Shown: positions 47,405 to 55,695, numbered from the stretch's first letter. The stretch is 64,000 nucleotides of DNA from Xenorhabdus yunnanensis (GCF_028598805.1 NZ_JAQRFI010000014.1:1-64000), one strand, 5' to 3'. Numbers and translations are program-made. The notes: generated from the letters alone by a model not told the origin.

Positions 47405-48200
47405 TATTTACAGCTCCAAATAAAGCATTCATTAATATGTCAGAAAACTGACTTTGCCGGGGCATACCAAACCAATCACAAAGTTGCATAAAACGGTGAT
47501 CGCTCAGACTATCTCCCAGGCCAATAACCGGGAAAACGCCTCTCTCGGCGTGAAGCCTTTGCAAAAGGTGATGAGTAGCCAAGCCCTTGTCAACACACTT
47601 TGGCAGCACAGTAAGATTGTTATTGTTTTGATGAAAGTAGAAATTTTTATGTAAATCAAAGCATTGATGGAGTTTATTCTCTTGAGCCAAGGCTTCAGCC
47701 AGTATATTAAGCTCATTCAACCTATCTTGATTACGGTGTTTAATAATCAGGAAAACCGGCATATCACCATACTCATAATCAATGCGTGCCCATGCATCCA
47801 TGCCATAAGACGCGATCAAACAATGGCTCAAATGTTCCAACTCACACAATTTATCCCGATACGACATCAATTCCGATAGTACGTGCGATTGCCAATACTC
47901 ATCAACAGAACCTTCTGGCGTAAGGATCACCGCGCCATGCGAGGCAATTCGCCAAGAACTGAAAGGAATTTGTACACGGCTGAGTTGTTCTGTATTTCTG
48001 GCTGTGACCGGAATAACCTCAGCACAAGCCAGCAACCAATCAACTAACATGGACTGTTCTTCGGTCATATAACTGTGGGGAGAATTTTTCCGATCCAACG
48101 CTCCCACCCGGAAAGTCGATGTATCCGATATTTCTTTCAGCTTCCGGCGAGATTGAAATAATGTGTCATCAAGATCGGTCAAAAATACGGGCTTAATCAT
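47397..48200 (-). CDS. HAD-family hydrolase (Ter-associated)
   Basis: 267 residues. The HAD nucleophile motif is FLTDLDDTLFQSRRKL, with the two aspartates at about residues 9 and 11. Motif II is PVTARNTEQLSRV. The C-terminal acidic motif is VIGLGDSLSDHRFM, with the conserved Lys in VDKGLATHHL. It resembles sugar-phosphate phosphatases of the Cof/SPP type. In the operon it probably dephosphorylates the intermediate made by the PRTase-like proteins; that is inference. It overlaps both neighbours by 8 nt. Confidence 0.8.
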   Translation of the reverse strand: MIKPVFLTDLDDTLFQSRRKLKEISDTSTFRVGALDRKNSPHSYMTEEQSMLVDWLLACAEVIPVTARNTEQLSRVQIPFSSWRIASHGAVILTPEGSVDEYWQSHVLSELMSYRDKLCELEHLSHCLIASYGMDAWARIDYEYGDMPVFLIIKHRNQDRLNELNILAEALAQENKLHQCFDLHKNFYFHQNNNNLTVLPKCVDKGLATHHLLQRLHAERGVFPVIGLGDSLSDHRFMQLCDWFGMPRQSQFSDILMNALFGAVNNE

Positions 48201-49392
48201 ATCCGACGATCTCTACAACCGGAGAAACTTGGACAAGTTGTGCCATCAACGCCGGATCAACGGACAATTTTGGCGTTTCAAGACAGAGCAATATACGGTC
48301 AAACTTCTGGTGCGCGACATTGTAGAGAAAATTCGGAATGCTAAGCCCGTAATTATCTGTAAAAGCCATTACTGATTGAATAGCATGACCGCAAGAGATA
48401 GGGGAACGGGTTGTCGAACCAAACACCACCGATGCTCCTTCCTGCTCAAGCCGCTCAGCAAGCAGGAACGGCTGCCAGACAAATTCACTGGAACCCAATA
48501 CCAACACATTTTCACCCGCTTTGGCCCTGATTGTTGTACCAATATCGCACTGAATTTCATCCAGGCCCAAACGCCCCCAATTCTGTTGGCCGATAATGCT
48601 GACCTCTCCCCGAGCCGTCACATTAACTGGAGGCATCACCGGAACAGGAGCAGATATATCAGCATCCCACTGCCAGTTTCCTTCAATCAGAGACACCACA
48701 GAAACCGGCAATGGACTGCGTTTCACAATCGATTCTCCACTCCAGTCCGTTAATGTCACGGTGACAATATGTTCAATATGCTCAAGCCCTGCATTACGCA
48801 GCGCATCCAGCAAATTCAGGAACGTGTTACCCGTAGTTGCTTCATCATCAATCAAAACCAGAGTTCTGGCATTTATCACCCTTTGGTGCAAGCGGTTTTC
48901 TGCTGGCCAATAAATCAGATGATCCGTAGCATGACTGTGATTTTCCTTAAACTCACACAATAAGTCTCCATCAACGGGATGGCGTGTTGAAGTCAAGAAA
49001 ACTGACTCATCAACTTTGTGTTTCGTTTCCTGAAACACGCCCGCAGCTAGCCCGACCGCCGTTTCTGCCATACCAATATACAGGGCTGGGCCGGGAAGAT
49101 TAGTAGGAAACTGCCCAGACAATTGCTGGTAAATCGAACGCATGATTGATGGCTTGACCGGAATATGTCGTCCCAAGACCTTACTGACAAATAAGAAGGC
49201 CCTTTTGGGATTACGGCGTTCAGCGATATCAAACAATGTTTCCAGAGAGGCTGTGCCACGGGAAGCCATCACCGTCAACGTCCCACTGTTTAATTTTTTT
49301 TGATAAATCTGTTCTTGAACAACCTGTTTCTTATGGTTTTGTTTTTTATAATTTTGTTTTTTATAAACATGGGTGTCACCCAACACAGTCAT
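48193..49392 (-). CDS. Phosphoribosyltransferase-TRSP protein (Ter-associated)
   Basis: 399 residues. A PRTase domain with the PRPP loop LVLIDDEATTGNTFLNLL is followed by a C-terminal TRSP domain (GENVLVLGSSEFVWQPFLLA, CGHAIQSVMAFTDNYGLSIP). First gene of the leftward operon divergent from terZ. The N-terminus is unusual: a lysine-glutamine repeat (YKKQN-YKKQN-HKKQV) produced by a 15-bp tandem duplication; the conserved part starts near LNSGTLTVMASRG, so translation could begin at a later codon. Confidence 0.8.
   Translation of the reverse strand: MTVLGDTHVYKKQNYKKQNHKKQVVQEQIYQKKLNSGTLTVMASRGTASLETLFDIAERRNPKRAFLFVSKVLGRHIPVKPSIMRSIYQQLSGQFPTNLPGPALYIGMAETAVGLAAGVFQETKHKVDESVFLTSTRHPVDGDLLCEFKENHSHATDHLIYWPAENRLHQRVINARTLVLIDDEATTGNTFLNLLDALRNAGLEHIEHIVTVTLTDWSGESIVKRSPLPVSVVSLIEGNWQWDADISAPVPVMPPVNVTARGEVSIIGQQNWGRLGLDEIQCDIGTTIRAKAGENVLVLGSSEFVWQPFLLAERLEQEGASVVFGSTTRSPISCGHAIQSVMAFTDNYGLSIPNFLYNVAHQKFDRILLCLETPKLSVDPALMAQLVQVSPVVEIVGYD
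49331..49360. repeat. 15-bp tandem repeat at the start of the PRTase-TRSP gene
   Basis: Units at 49331 (TTATGGTTTTGTTTT) and 49346 (TTATAATTTTGTTTT), with a partial third at 49361. They encode the KKQN(Y/H) units in the N-terminal tail. Confidence 0.85.
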
Positions 49393-49465
49393 GATGTTGC
49401 CTTTTAAAAAATTTCAGCGCATTTCGGATGATTGATGAAAACAATGACTCTTTTTCATCAATCAA

Positions 49466-49545
49466 ATTCAGCTATTCAGCTATTCAGCTATTCAGCTATT
49501 CAGCTATTCAGCTATTCAGTTATAAACATATTCAGTTATAAACAA
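49466..49545. repeat. 8-bp ATTCAGCT tandem array plus a 16-bp repeat
   Basis: ATTCAGCT is repeated six times without a break (49466-49513), followed by ATTCAGTT. That last copy opens two 16-bp units, ATTCAGTTATAAACA(T/A), at 49514 and 49530. It lies 74-153 bases upstream of the PRTase-TRSP start codon, in the probable promoter region. Confidence 0.95.
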
Positions 49546-49685
49546 TAGTTAAATGGTTAGATTGCCAAGTCACCAAAATGTTAATCTGTTAAATAACCAT
49601 AATTAAATACCATAACTGTCAGAATTTACTCTTAATTTGGTGTGATAAAAATGGCAGTCTAGAATCGGCAATAAACATATGTCAA

Positions 49686-49851
49686 TCATATTATGATTTT
49701 TTAGTGTAAAATTTGTTTGACTTTTTTTTATGAAAAAGAAATCATAAACTATGAAGCCAGATCGCTTCCTATCATACGATTAACAGCCAGATATACTGTT
49801 TATGGGAATCATAATATGACAGATTTCAGCTATCTATTTGTCATATTATGA
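49686..49851. promoter_or_regulatory. Three-copy 11-bp palindrome in the divergent ter promoter region
   Basis: TCATA(T/A)TATGA occurs at 49686-49696, 49809-49819 (inverted form) and 49841-49851. The first and third copies are both followed by TTTTTTA. They lie between the PRTase-TRSP operon and terZ, and look like operators of one regulator, perhaps TerW or a metal/stress sensor. Confidence 0.6.
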
Positions 49852-49908
49852 TTTTTTAATACGTCAAATTGCCGTGATTCACCGACAAACAGGATAGAGG
49901 TGTCATTA

Positions 49909-50499
49909 ATGGTTTCGTTAAACAAAAATCAGTCAGTTTCGCTCGCCAAACAGAGCGCATCACTGGCTAAAGTAGATTTTGGTCTGGGATGGGATCCTGT
50001 CATCAAAAAGAAAGGCTTTCTTGCGAGCTTATTCGGTAGTGGCAGTGATGAAATTGATCTGGATGCAAGCTGCATGATGCTTGATAAATCTGGCAATGCC
50101 ATCGATACAGTGTGGTTCGGCCAACTGAAATCAAAATGTGGTTCTATACAACACACTGGCGACAACCTGACGGGAGAAGGCGATGGCGATGATGAAGTTA
50201 TTCGCGTCGATCTGCTCAAACTTCCCGCTAATGTCGAATACCTTGTATTTACCGTTAATAGTTTCCGTGGTCAAACCTTCAATGATGTTGAAAATTCCTT
50301 CTGTCGCGTCGTTGATCAAAGCGGTAAAGAGTTGGCTCGCTATCAGTTGAATGAACAAGGGACCCACACAGGCATTATCATCTCCTCTCTACGCCGCAAT
50401 GGTGGTCAGTGGGATTTTACGGCACATGGCGTTCCTTGTCTTGAGCGTACTATTGACGCTATGTACCCGCAGATCGTTAAGACGGTGGTGGTGTGGTAA
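49909..50499 (+). CDS. terZ: Tellurium resistance protein TerZ
   Basis: 196 residues. A TerD-family domain with calcium-binding acidic loops: FGLGWDPV, EIDLDASCMMLD and [16 protein letters not shown] use the ATG at 49909 (AGAGG 8 nt upstream), where known TerZ proteins begin MVSL; an upstream GTG at 49900 is in frame. It is the first gene of terZABCD. TerD-family proteins bind Ca2+ and are linked to tellurite, colicin and phage resistance, by mechanisms still debated. Confidence 0.92.
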   Translation: MVSLNKNQSVSLAKQSASLAKVDFGLGWDPVIKKKGFLASLFGSGSDEIDLDASCMMLDKSGNAIDTVWFGQLKSKCGSIQHTGDNLTGEGDGDDEVIRVDLLKLPANVEYLVFTVNSFRGQTFNDVENSFCRVVDQSGKELARYQLNEQGTHTGIIISSLRRNGGQWDFTAHGVPCLERTIDAMYPQIVKTVVVW

Positions 50500-51665
50500 T
50501 GAATTTAACCCCTGGGGGCAATGCCCCCGTTTCTAATCAAACCCTTACAGTACGGGTTCTGTCTGGTTCAGCCGTTGATGTTTCTGCTTTTCGTCTATAT
50601 GCAAATGGTAAAGTCAAGGGCGATCCGGACATGGTGTTCTACGGTCAGCCAGTCAATAACGACAATACCATTCGTCTTACTGGCGGCAACATCAATACCT
50701 CATTCAGCGTCAACTTACCCGCATTGGGTCAGGATGTTCAGAAAGTCGCATTCACCGTAACCTGCGACGGCAACCAAACAATTTCCAATCTGCGCAATCT
50801 AACTATTCAGGTTGAACTGAACAGCAGCGTGATTTTGCAGGGAGATGTTGAAGTACAAGGACGTCCAGAAGCAGCCTTAATCCTCGGCGAACTGTATCGC
50901 CGTAATGGCGAGTGGAAATTCCGTTTTATAGCCCAAGGTTTTAATGGCGGCCTCAAACCACTGGCGGAGCATTTTGGCATGGATATCATTGATGATAATG
51001 CGCCAACCTCAACACCTGCTCCGGCATCCACTGCACCAACGCCAATTAATGTTAATTTAAGCAAAGTTTCTCTGACCAAAGAAAAGCCGGCTATCAGCCT
51101 GAATAAACGCGACAACTACGGTAAAATCCGCATCAATCTGAACTGGAATCAAACCTCCTCATCCTCTTCAAGGGGTATATTGCAGGGTATGTTTGGTTCA
51201 AACAAAAATGTGGATTTGGATCTTGGTGCATTCATCCGGTTGCAGGATGGAAGTCGGGGCGTTGTACAGGCATTGGGGAATAGCTTTGGTGATTACCGTT
51301 ATGAGCCATATGTAGAATTACAGGGCGATGATCGCACGGGTAGTGTAAGTGACGGTGAATGGCTCCACATCAATGGTCTTGAATGGAAAAACATCAGTGA
51401 AGTTTTGATCTACGCCTTTATCTATGAAGGTGCACCTAGCTGGGATAAAACCGACGGTGTAGCCACAATCTATGTCCCTGACCAGCCACCAATTGAAACA
51501 CGCATGACGGAAGGTCACAACAACAAAGGCATGTGTGCCATTGCACGCCTTGTAAATGAAAACGGAGCCATCAAAGTAGAACGTATAAATCAATACTTCA
51601 AAGGGCATAAAGAAATGGACAGAGCATTTGGATGGGGCTTTAGTTGGACATCCGGTAGTAAATAA
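50499..51665 (+). CDS. terA: Tellurium resistance protein TerA
   Basis: 388 residues from the ATG sharing its A with the terZ TAA (TAATG). N-terminal TerD-like fold (LTVRVLSGSAVDVSAFRLYA, GDPDMVFYGQP, ALILGELYRRNGEWKFRFIA). A proline/threonine-rich linker (PTSTPAPASTAPTPINVN) leads to a second TerD-like domain (KVSLTKEKPAISLNKR, NVDLDLGAFIRLQDG) ending GFSWTSGSK. Length and order match enterobacterial TerA. Confidence 0.93.
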   Translation: MNLTPGGNAPVSNQTLTVRVLSGSAVDVSAFRLYANGKVKGDPDMVFYGQPVNNDNTIRLTGGNINTSFSVNLPALGQDVQKVAFTVTCDGNQTISNLRNLTIQVELNSSVILQGDVEVQGRPEAALILGELYRRNGEWKFRFIAQGFNGGLKPLAEHFGMDIIDDNAPTSTPAPASTAPTPINVNLSKVSLTKEKPAISLNKRDNYGKIRINLNWNQTSSSSSRGILQGMFGSNKNVDLDLGAFIRLQDGSRGVVQALGNSFGDYRYEPYVELQGDDRTGSVSDGEWLHINGLEWKNISEVLIYAFIYEGAPSWDKTDGVATIYVPDQPPIETRMTEGHNNKGMCAIARLVNENGAIKVERINQYFKGHKEMDRAFGWGFSWTSGSK

Positions 51666-51706
51666 TACTCTTTTTTACAAGACGTTTTTAACAAGTGGAG
51701 GGGCTT

Positions 51707-52162
51707 ATGTCCTTTTTAAACAAAATTAAATCAGCATTTAACTCAGGACGTGAAGAACTGACTAATCAAGTTAGTCGCTTCAAAAACAAAAAGTTTATGG
51801 AAGGCACTGTAGCAGTATGTGCGCATGTTGCCATGGCGAGCGATGGCGTCAGCTCAGAAGAAAAGCAGAAAATGATAGGGTTCATCAAAAACTCCCCTGA
51901 ACTAAATGTCTTCGATACTACAGAGATTATCGGATTTTTTAACAAGCTGGTCAGCAGCTATGAATTTGATGCTGACATCGGCAAAGGTGAAGCAATGAAA
52001 TTCATCATGGCCCTGAAACAACAGCCGGAAGCGGCACAGCTTGCTTTGCGCGTAGGTATCGCAGTTGCCAAAAGTGATGATGATTTTGATGACAACGAAA
52101 AAAAGGCGGTTCGAGAAATTTGCTTAGCCCTTGGCTTTGCACCGGCTGACTTCGGACTATAA
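51707..52162 (+). CDS. terB: Tellurite resistance protein TerB
   Basis: 151 residues from ATG 51707, with GGAGGGG just upstream. All-alpha TerB fold with paired acidic metal sites (MASDGVSSEEKQKM, VAKSDDDFDDNEKKAVREI). TerB associates with TerC at the inner membrane in E. coli. 41 bases after terA and 27 before terC. Confidence 0.94.
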   Translation: MSFLNKIKSAFNSGREELTNQVSRFKNKKFMEGTVAVCAHVAMASDGVSSEEKQKMIGFIKNSPELNVFDTTEIIGFFNKLVSSYEFDADIGKGEAMKFIMALKQQPEAAQLALRVGIAVAKSDDDFDDNEKKAVREICLALGFAPADFGL

Positions 52163-52189
52163 TCGCAGATAATTTAAGAGACTTACTCT

Positions 52190-53218
52190 ATGTCATCCAC
52201 GCACATTGGTTTTCCGATGGAAACCGTTGCTGTATTCATTTTTCTGTCGGTTGGTGCGCTCTTTATCGACCTATTTATGCATCGTCATGATAAGCCGATT
52301 TCGCTGCGCAGTGCCGCTCTTTGGTCTATTTTCTGGATCGCGATTGCTTTTGTTTTCGCAGGATTTCTGTATGTTCATCATGGTGCAGAAACAGCGAGTC
52401 TGTTTGTAACAGGGTACGCACTGGAAAAAGTGCTTTCTGTCGATAATTTGTTTGTCATCATGGCGATTTTCTCTTGGTTCGCTGTTCCTGACCGCTATCG
52501 TCACCGAGTTCTGTATTGGGGTATTATCGGTGCTATCGTCTTCCGCGGTATTTTTGTCGCCATCGGGACAAGCCTTCTGGCACTTGGACCGTGGGTTGAA
52601 ATCTTATTTGCGGTTATTGTTGGCTGGACAGCAGTCATGATGCTGAAAAGTGGTGATGACGACGATGAGATCGAAGACTACTCACAGCACCTTGCCTATC
52701 GTCTGGTAAAGCGCTTCTTCCCAATTTGGCCGAAACTGCGCGGTCATGCTTTTGTGCTGAACCAAAAAGAAGTAGATGAAGAGCTGGCTAAACCAGAAAA
52801 CGCCGATGTGAAAGTGGGTCGAGTAGGCAAATTCATGCTTTATGCTACACCACTGATGCTGTGTCTGGCAGTGGTTGAACTATCTGATGTTATGTTTGCC
52901 TTTGACTCTGTACCTGCAGTTATTGCTGTCAGCCGGGAACCTTTAATTGTGTATAGCGCCATGATGTTTGCTATCTTGGGCCTGCGTACGCTCTATTTTG
53001 TACTTGAGGCATTGAGAAAGTATCTGGCGCATCTGGAAAAGGCAGTAATCGTTTTGCTGTTCTTCATCGCCATTAAACTGGGTCTGAACGCCTCTGAGCA
53101 CATATTCCATCATGGCTATTCGATTTCAGCGACAAGCAGCTTGTTTGTGGTGATTGGGGTTCTGGCAGCCGGTATTATTGCCAGCTTGCTGTTCCCACAA
53201 AAAGAAAACGCAAGCTAA
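52190..53218 (+). CDS. terC: Tellurium resistance membrane protein TerC
   Basis: 342 residues, about nine membrane segments. Conserved acidic residues are in the helices (GYALEKVLSVDNLFVIMAIF, VELSDVMFAFDSVPAVIAVS), typical of the TerC/Alx metal-exporter family. A cytoplasmic acidic loop (GDDDDEIEDY) lies between segments. Probably involved in Mn2+ or related metal handling; in the Ter locus it forms the membrane anchor of the complex. Confidence 0.94.
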   Translation: MSSTHIGFPMETVAVFIFLSVGALFIDLFMHRHDKPISLRSAALWSIFWIAIAFVFAGFLYVHHGAETASLFVTGYALEKVLSVDNLFVIMAIFSWFAVPDRYRHRVLYWGIIGAIVFRGIFVAIGTSLLALGPWVEILFAVIVGWTAVMMLKSGDDDDEIEDYSQHLAYRLVKRFFPIWPKLRGHAFVLNQKEVDEELAKPENADVKVGRVGKFMLYATPLMLCLAVVELSDVMFAFDSVPAVIAVSREPLIVYSAMMFAILGLRTLYFVLEALRKYLAHLEKAVIVLLFFIAIKLGLNASEHIFHHGYSISATSSLFVVIGVLAAGIIASLLFPQKENAS

Positions 53219-53272
53219 ATCCGGTATTAAGAATAATCAATTAACACGATGTAACAAAATGAGGAAATAACA

Positions 53273-53851
53273 ATGGGTGTATCTCTCTCTAAAGGTGGTA
53301 ACGTTTCTCTAAGCAAAGAAGCGCCAGGCATGAAAAATGTTCTGATCGGTCTCGGTTGGGATGCTCGTTCGACTGACGGACAGGACTTTGACCTTGACGC
53401 ATCAGCTTTCCTACTGGCGGCAAACGGAAAAGTACGCGGTGATGCGGATTTCATTTTCTATAACAATCTGAAATCGTCTGATGGTTCCATTATGCACACT
53501 GGCGACAACCGTACCGGTGAAGGCGATGGCGATGACGAATCACTGAAAATCAAACTGGATCAAGTTCCTGCTGACGTAGACAAAGTGGTGTTTGTTGTCA
53601 CTATCCATGACGCACAAACTCGTAGCCAGAGTTTCGGTCAAGTTTCCGGTGCATTTATTCGTCTGGTTAACGATGATACTCAAGTTGAAGTCGCCCGTTA
53701 TGATCTGACTGAAGATGCTTCTACTGAAACCGCTATGCTGTTCGGTGAACTGTATCGCCACAACACAGAATGGAAATTCCGTGCAGTAGGTCAAGGTTAC
53801 GCTGGTGGTCTGGCTTCTGTTTGTGCACAGTATGGTATCAATGCTGCTTAA
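53273..53851 (+). CDS. terD: Tellurium resistance protein TerD
   Basis: 192 residues with AGGA 8 nt before the ATG. Canonical Ter[57 protein letters not shown] with Ca2+-binding aspartates, and [20 protein letters not shown]. In most loci terE follows. Here the operon ends at a terminator 75 bases later and the space is taken by the invertible segment and recombinase gene. Confidence 0.95.
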   Translation: MGVSLSKGGNVSLSKEAPGMKNVLIGLGWDARSTDGQDFDLDASAFLLAANGKVRGDADFIFYNNLKSSDGSIMHTGDNRTGEGDGDDESLKIKLDQVPADVDKVVFVVTIHDAQTRSQSFGQVSGAFIRLVNDDTQVEVARYDLTEDASTETAMLFGELYRHNTEWKFRAVGQGYAGGLASVCAQYGINAA

Positions 53852-53892
53852 TTTAGATATTATTCAATATAAATATTTCAGTATGAATATAT

Positions 53893-53927
53893 AAGTTAAC
53901 ATACTGAAGTTAATATATTGAAGTTAA
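53893..53927. repeat. 14-bp tandem repeat after terD
   Basis: AAGTTAACATACTG at 53893, AAGTTAATATATTG at 53907 and partial AAGTTAA at 53921, directly before the terminator stem. Confidence 0.85.
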
Positions 53928-53959
53928 AAGCCCTGCTTATATTATTCAGCAGGGCTTTT
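53926..53959 (+). terminator. Rho-independent terminator of the ter operon
   Basis: Stem AAAAGCCCTGCT / AGCAGGGCTTTT with a short loop, followed by TTATT. It lies 75 bases after the terD stop. A clear intrinsic terminator. Confidence 0.9.
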
Positions 53960-54078
53960 TTATTAGCTTGTTAAATAAAGGCATCTATTAACTAATAAAT
54001 ATCATCATCCAAATAACTCAAAGAAAATAACCTCAAATCTTATCTAATTGACAGTGCATCTTCCCGACTTAAAAGTTA

Positions 54079-54386
54079 ACATTTAGTACCAAACTGTTAA
54101 CACAAGATGATTAAACTAATTTTTAACATCATGTTGGTTTATTCTTCCAACATAATTGACAATGTTAAATTATACCGCTTTCGATATCGAGCAATTTAAA
54201 TTTTTGTTCAACATAATGAAAAAATCGAAAAATTATGATGAGGAAAAAGAGAAAGGAGATTTTTAAATGGATAACTATTTTTTAAGGATAAATCAAAGAG
54301 TTGCTTTGATTTTTATAGGTTGGATGTAGATAAATGGAGTTGAAAAAATGAGATGATTTATTGGTTAACAGTTTGGTACTAAATGT
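54079..54386. other. Probable invertible DNA segment with 23-bp inverted repeats
   Basis: The left arm 54079-54101 (ACATTTAGTACC...CTGTTAAC) and right arm 54364-54386 (its exact reverse complement) are perfect 23-bp inverted repeats enclosing 262 bp. Size and design match the fimS/mrp switch elements (about 250-310 bp) flipped by FimB/MrpI-type recombinases, and such a recombinase is encoded immediately beside it. The interior holds AT-rich promoter-like DNA, for example TTGACA at 54157-54162, though I could not match a well-spaced -10. It also holds a small ORF with a strong ribosome site. The left flank is the end of the ter operon, which points towards the switch, so there is no obvious gene to control on that side. 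Confidence 0.75.
54267..54329 (+). CDS. Putative 20-residue peptide inside the invertible segment
   Basis: ATG at 54267 with an ideal AGGAG at 54254-54258 (8-nt spacing) opens a short frame, MDNYFLRINQRVALIFIGWM, ending at TAG 54327. The hydrophobic C-terminal half could insert in a membrane. It lies wholly between the inverted repeats and is antisense to the recombinase tail. It may be a leader peptide, the relic of a gene start, or chance; the ribosome site is the only firm evidence. Confidence 0.35.
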   Translation: MDNYFLRINQRVALIFIGWM

Positions 54387-54962
54387 AACCCTTTTTCGCT
54401 TCCCTCTTGCCCGCCAAATTCCATCAAAGCGCCCCGCATTACTCGCGGTATACCTGACTGTATGACGAATATTACGATGACCTAAATAGTCTTGAATCAA
54501 TCGAGTATCGACGCCATTATCCGCTAATGCATAACCACAAGAGTGACGCAACATGTGCGGATTCGCGCAAATCGCAATTTCTGCCTTGATGCTTGTGTTC
54601 CTAATGATCTTATAAAACTGTTGCCGTGATAAAGGCTCACCAGTTCTGGAAATAAACAACCATTCACTCTTGCCGAACCTCTCAAGTTTTTTACGCACAC
54701 TTAACCACTTACGCAATAATTGAATTTCCCGGGAAACCATGGGATGGATAGTGGAAAAACCATTTTTCAAACGATTAACGCTCAAGCTCCGGTCACGCAG
54801 ATCCACATCAGACATACGCAGCCCCAATAGTTCAGAAACGCGAAAACCGTGAATAAAACCCATAAAAAGCATGCAGATATTACGCTCTGCATTAGCACCT
54901 TTTTCTAATTCAGCCAATAGTTGTTCAATTTCAGATTGAGTTAAATATTTACGCTTTAACAT
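54282..54962 (-). CDS. FimB/FimE-type tyrosine recombinase
   Basis: 226 residues. Catalytic set: R41 (GFRVSELLGL), H136 and R139 (PHMLRHSCGYAL), H162 (YLGHRNIRHT) and Y171 (VRYTASNAGRF). The last normal FimB-like residues are GIWRARGKRKR (to 191). Codons 193-200 (TFSTKLLT) lie in the right 23-bp repeat and residues 201-226 inside the invertible segment. In the flipped state the reading frame would end after three more codons (QDD), giving 203 residues, close to FimB/FimE length. Its 3' end faces the switch, as fimE does. No fimbrial operon is present. Confidence 0.9.
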   Translation of the reverse strand: MLKRKYLTQSEIEQLLAELEKGANAERNICMLFMGFIHGFRVSELLGLRMSDVDLRDRSLSVNRLKNGFSTIHPMVSREIQLLRKWLSVRKKLERFGKSEWLFISRTGEPLSRQQFYKIIRNTSIKAEIAICANPHMLRHSCGYALADNGVDTRLIQDYLGHRNIRHTVRYTASNAGRFDGIWRARGKRKRVTFSTKLLTNKSSHFFNSIYLHPTYKNQSNSLIYP

Positions 54963-55695
54963 AGTGTATGACTCTCTGTGGTAGTTAGTTATCTTCTCTT
55001 ATAATTAAAATCATTTTTATAAAAAACCATCTTAAGCTCCCAATGACACAAAAAACACAATAAAATTATAAAAACAGAACAAATTATATGAAAAATTTAT
55101 ATTTTCTTTGCCTTTTATAAAGCAATTATATTAAAATTTATTAAATAATTCGATAATAAAAACAATCAAAAAATCGCTTTTAGCCATCCAAAATAATAAT
55201 TAAGTAAAATTATATCAATATACCTCTTCACGCTGATAATGAATTAAATAAGATATTAGTGAAGAAGTAAATGACAATGACATGACCAATTTATGTCATA
55301 AATATGACAGTATGATTACAGTCAGGTTAATTAGTATAAACAGAAAAGTAACTATCTGAAATTTATTGATTATAAAAATAAAAACATCATTTAACTATTA
55401 AATAATCTATATATTTGATAATCCCAAAAATCACATAAATATTTACCAAATTCTTACTTATTCGAATTTTAGATAGGTATTTCAAAATGGATAAATATAC
55501 AGTTATTTTTTGCGAGTTGCTTCGCAAAGAGTAACATTACCGATGGCATATTAGCCAACTAACCGCTAGGGTAGACATCGATTCTTAACCAATGAATGCG
55601 ATACAGATGAAAAACACGTATGAATTCGCGGTGCAGTTCGGGCGAAGTGCTGATAGAGTATCGCTGTATATCCCAATAACACAAGGAACGTACAA
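54963..55695. other. AT-rich region upstream of the recombinase and the SymE-like gene
   Basis: About 730 bases. The recombinase promoter should be at the left end. A 16-bp palindrome TGTCATAAATATGACA lies at 55294-55309; its TCATA/TATGA arms recall the ter operators. From 55500 there is less AT-rich sequence that could form a structured 5' leader or antisense RNA for the next gene. Its minus-strand frame 55559-55765 has no ribosome site and overlaps the next gene, so I leave it out. Confidence 0.4.
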
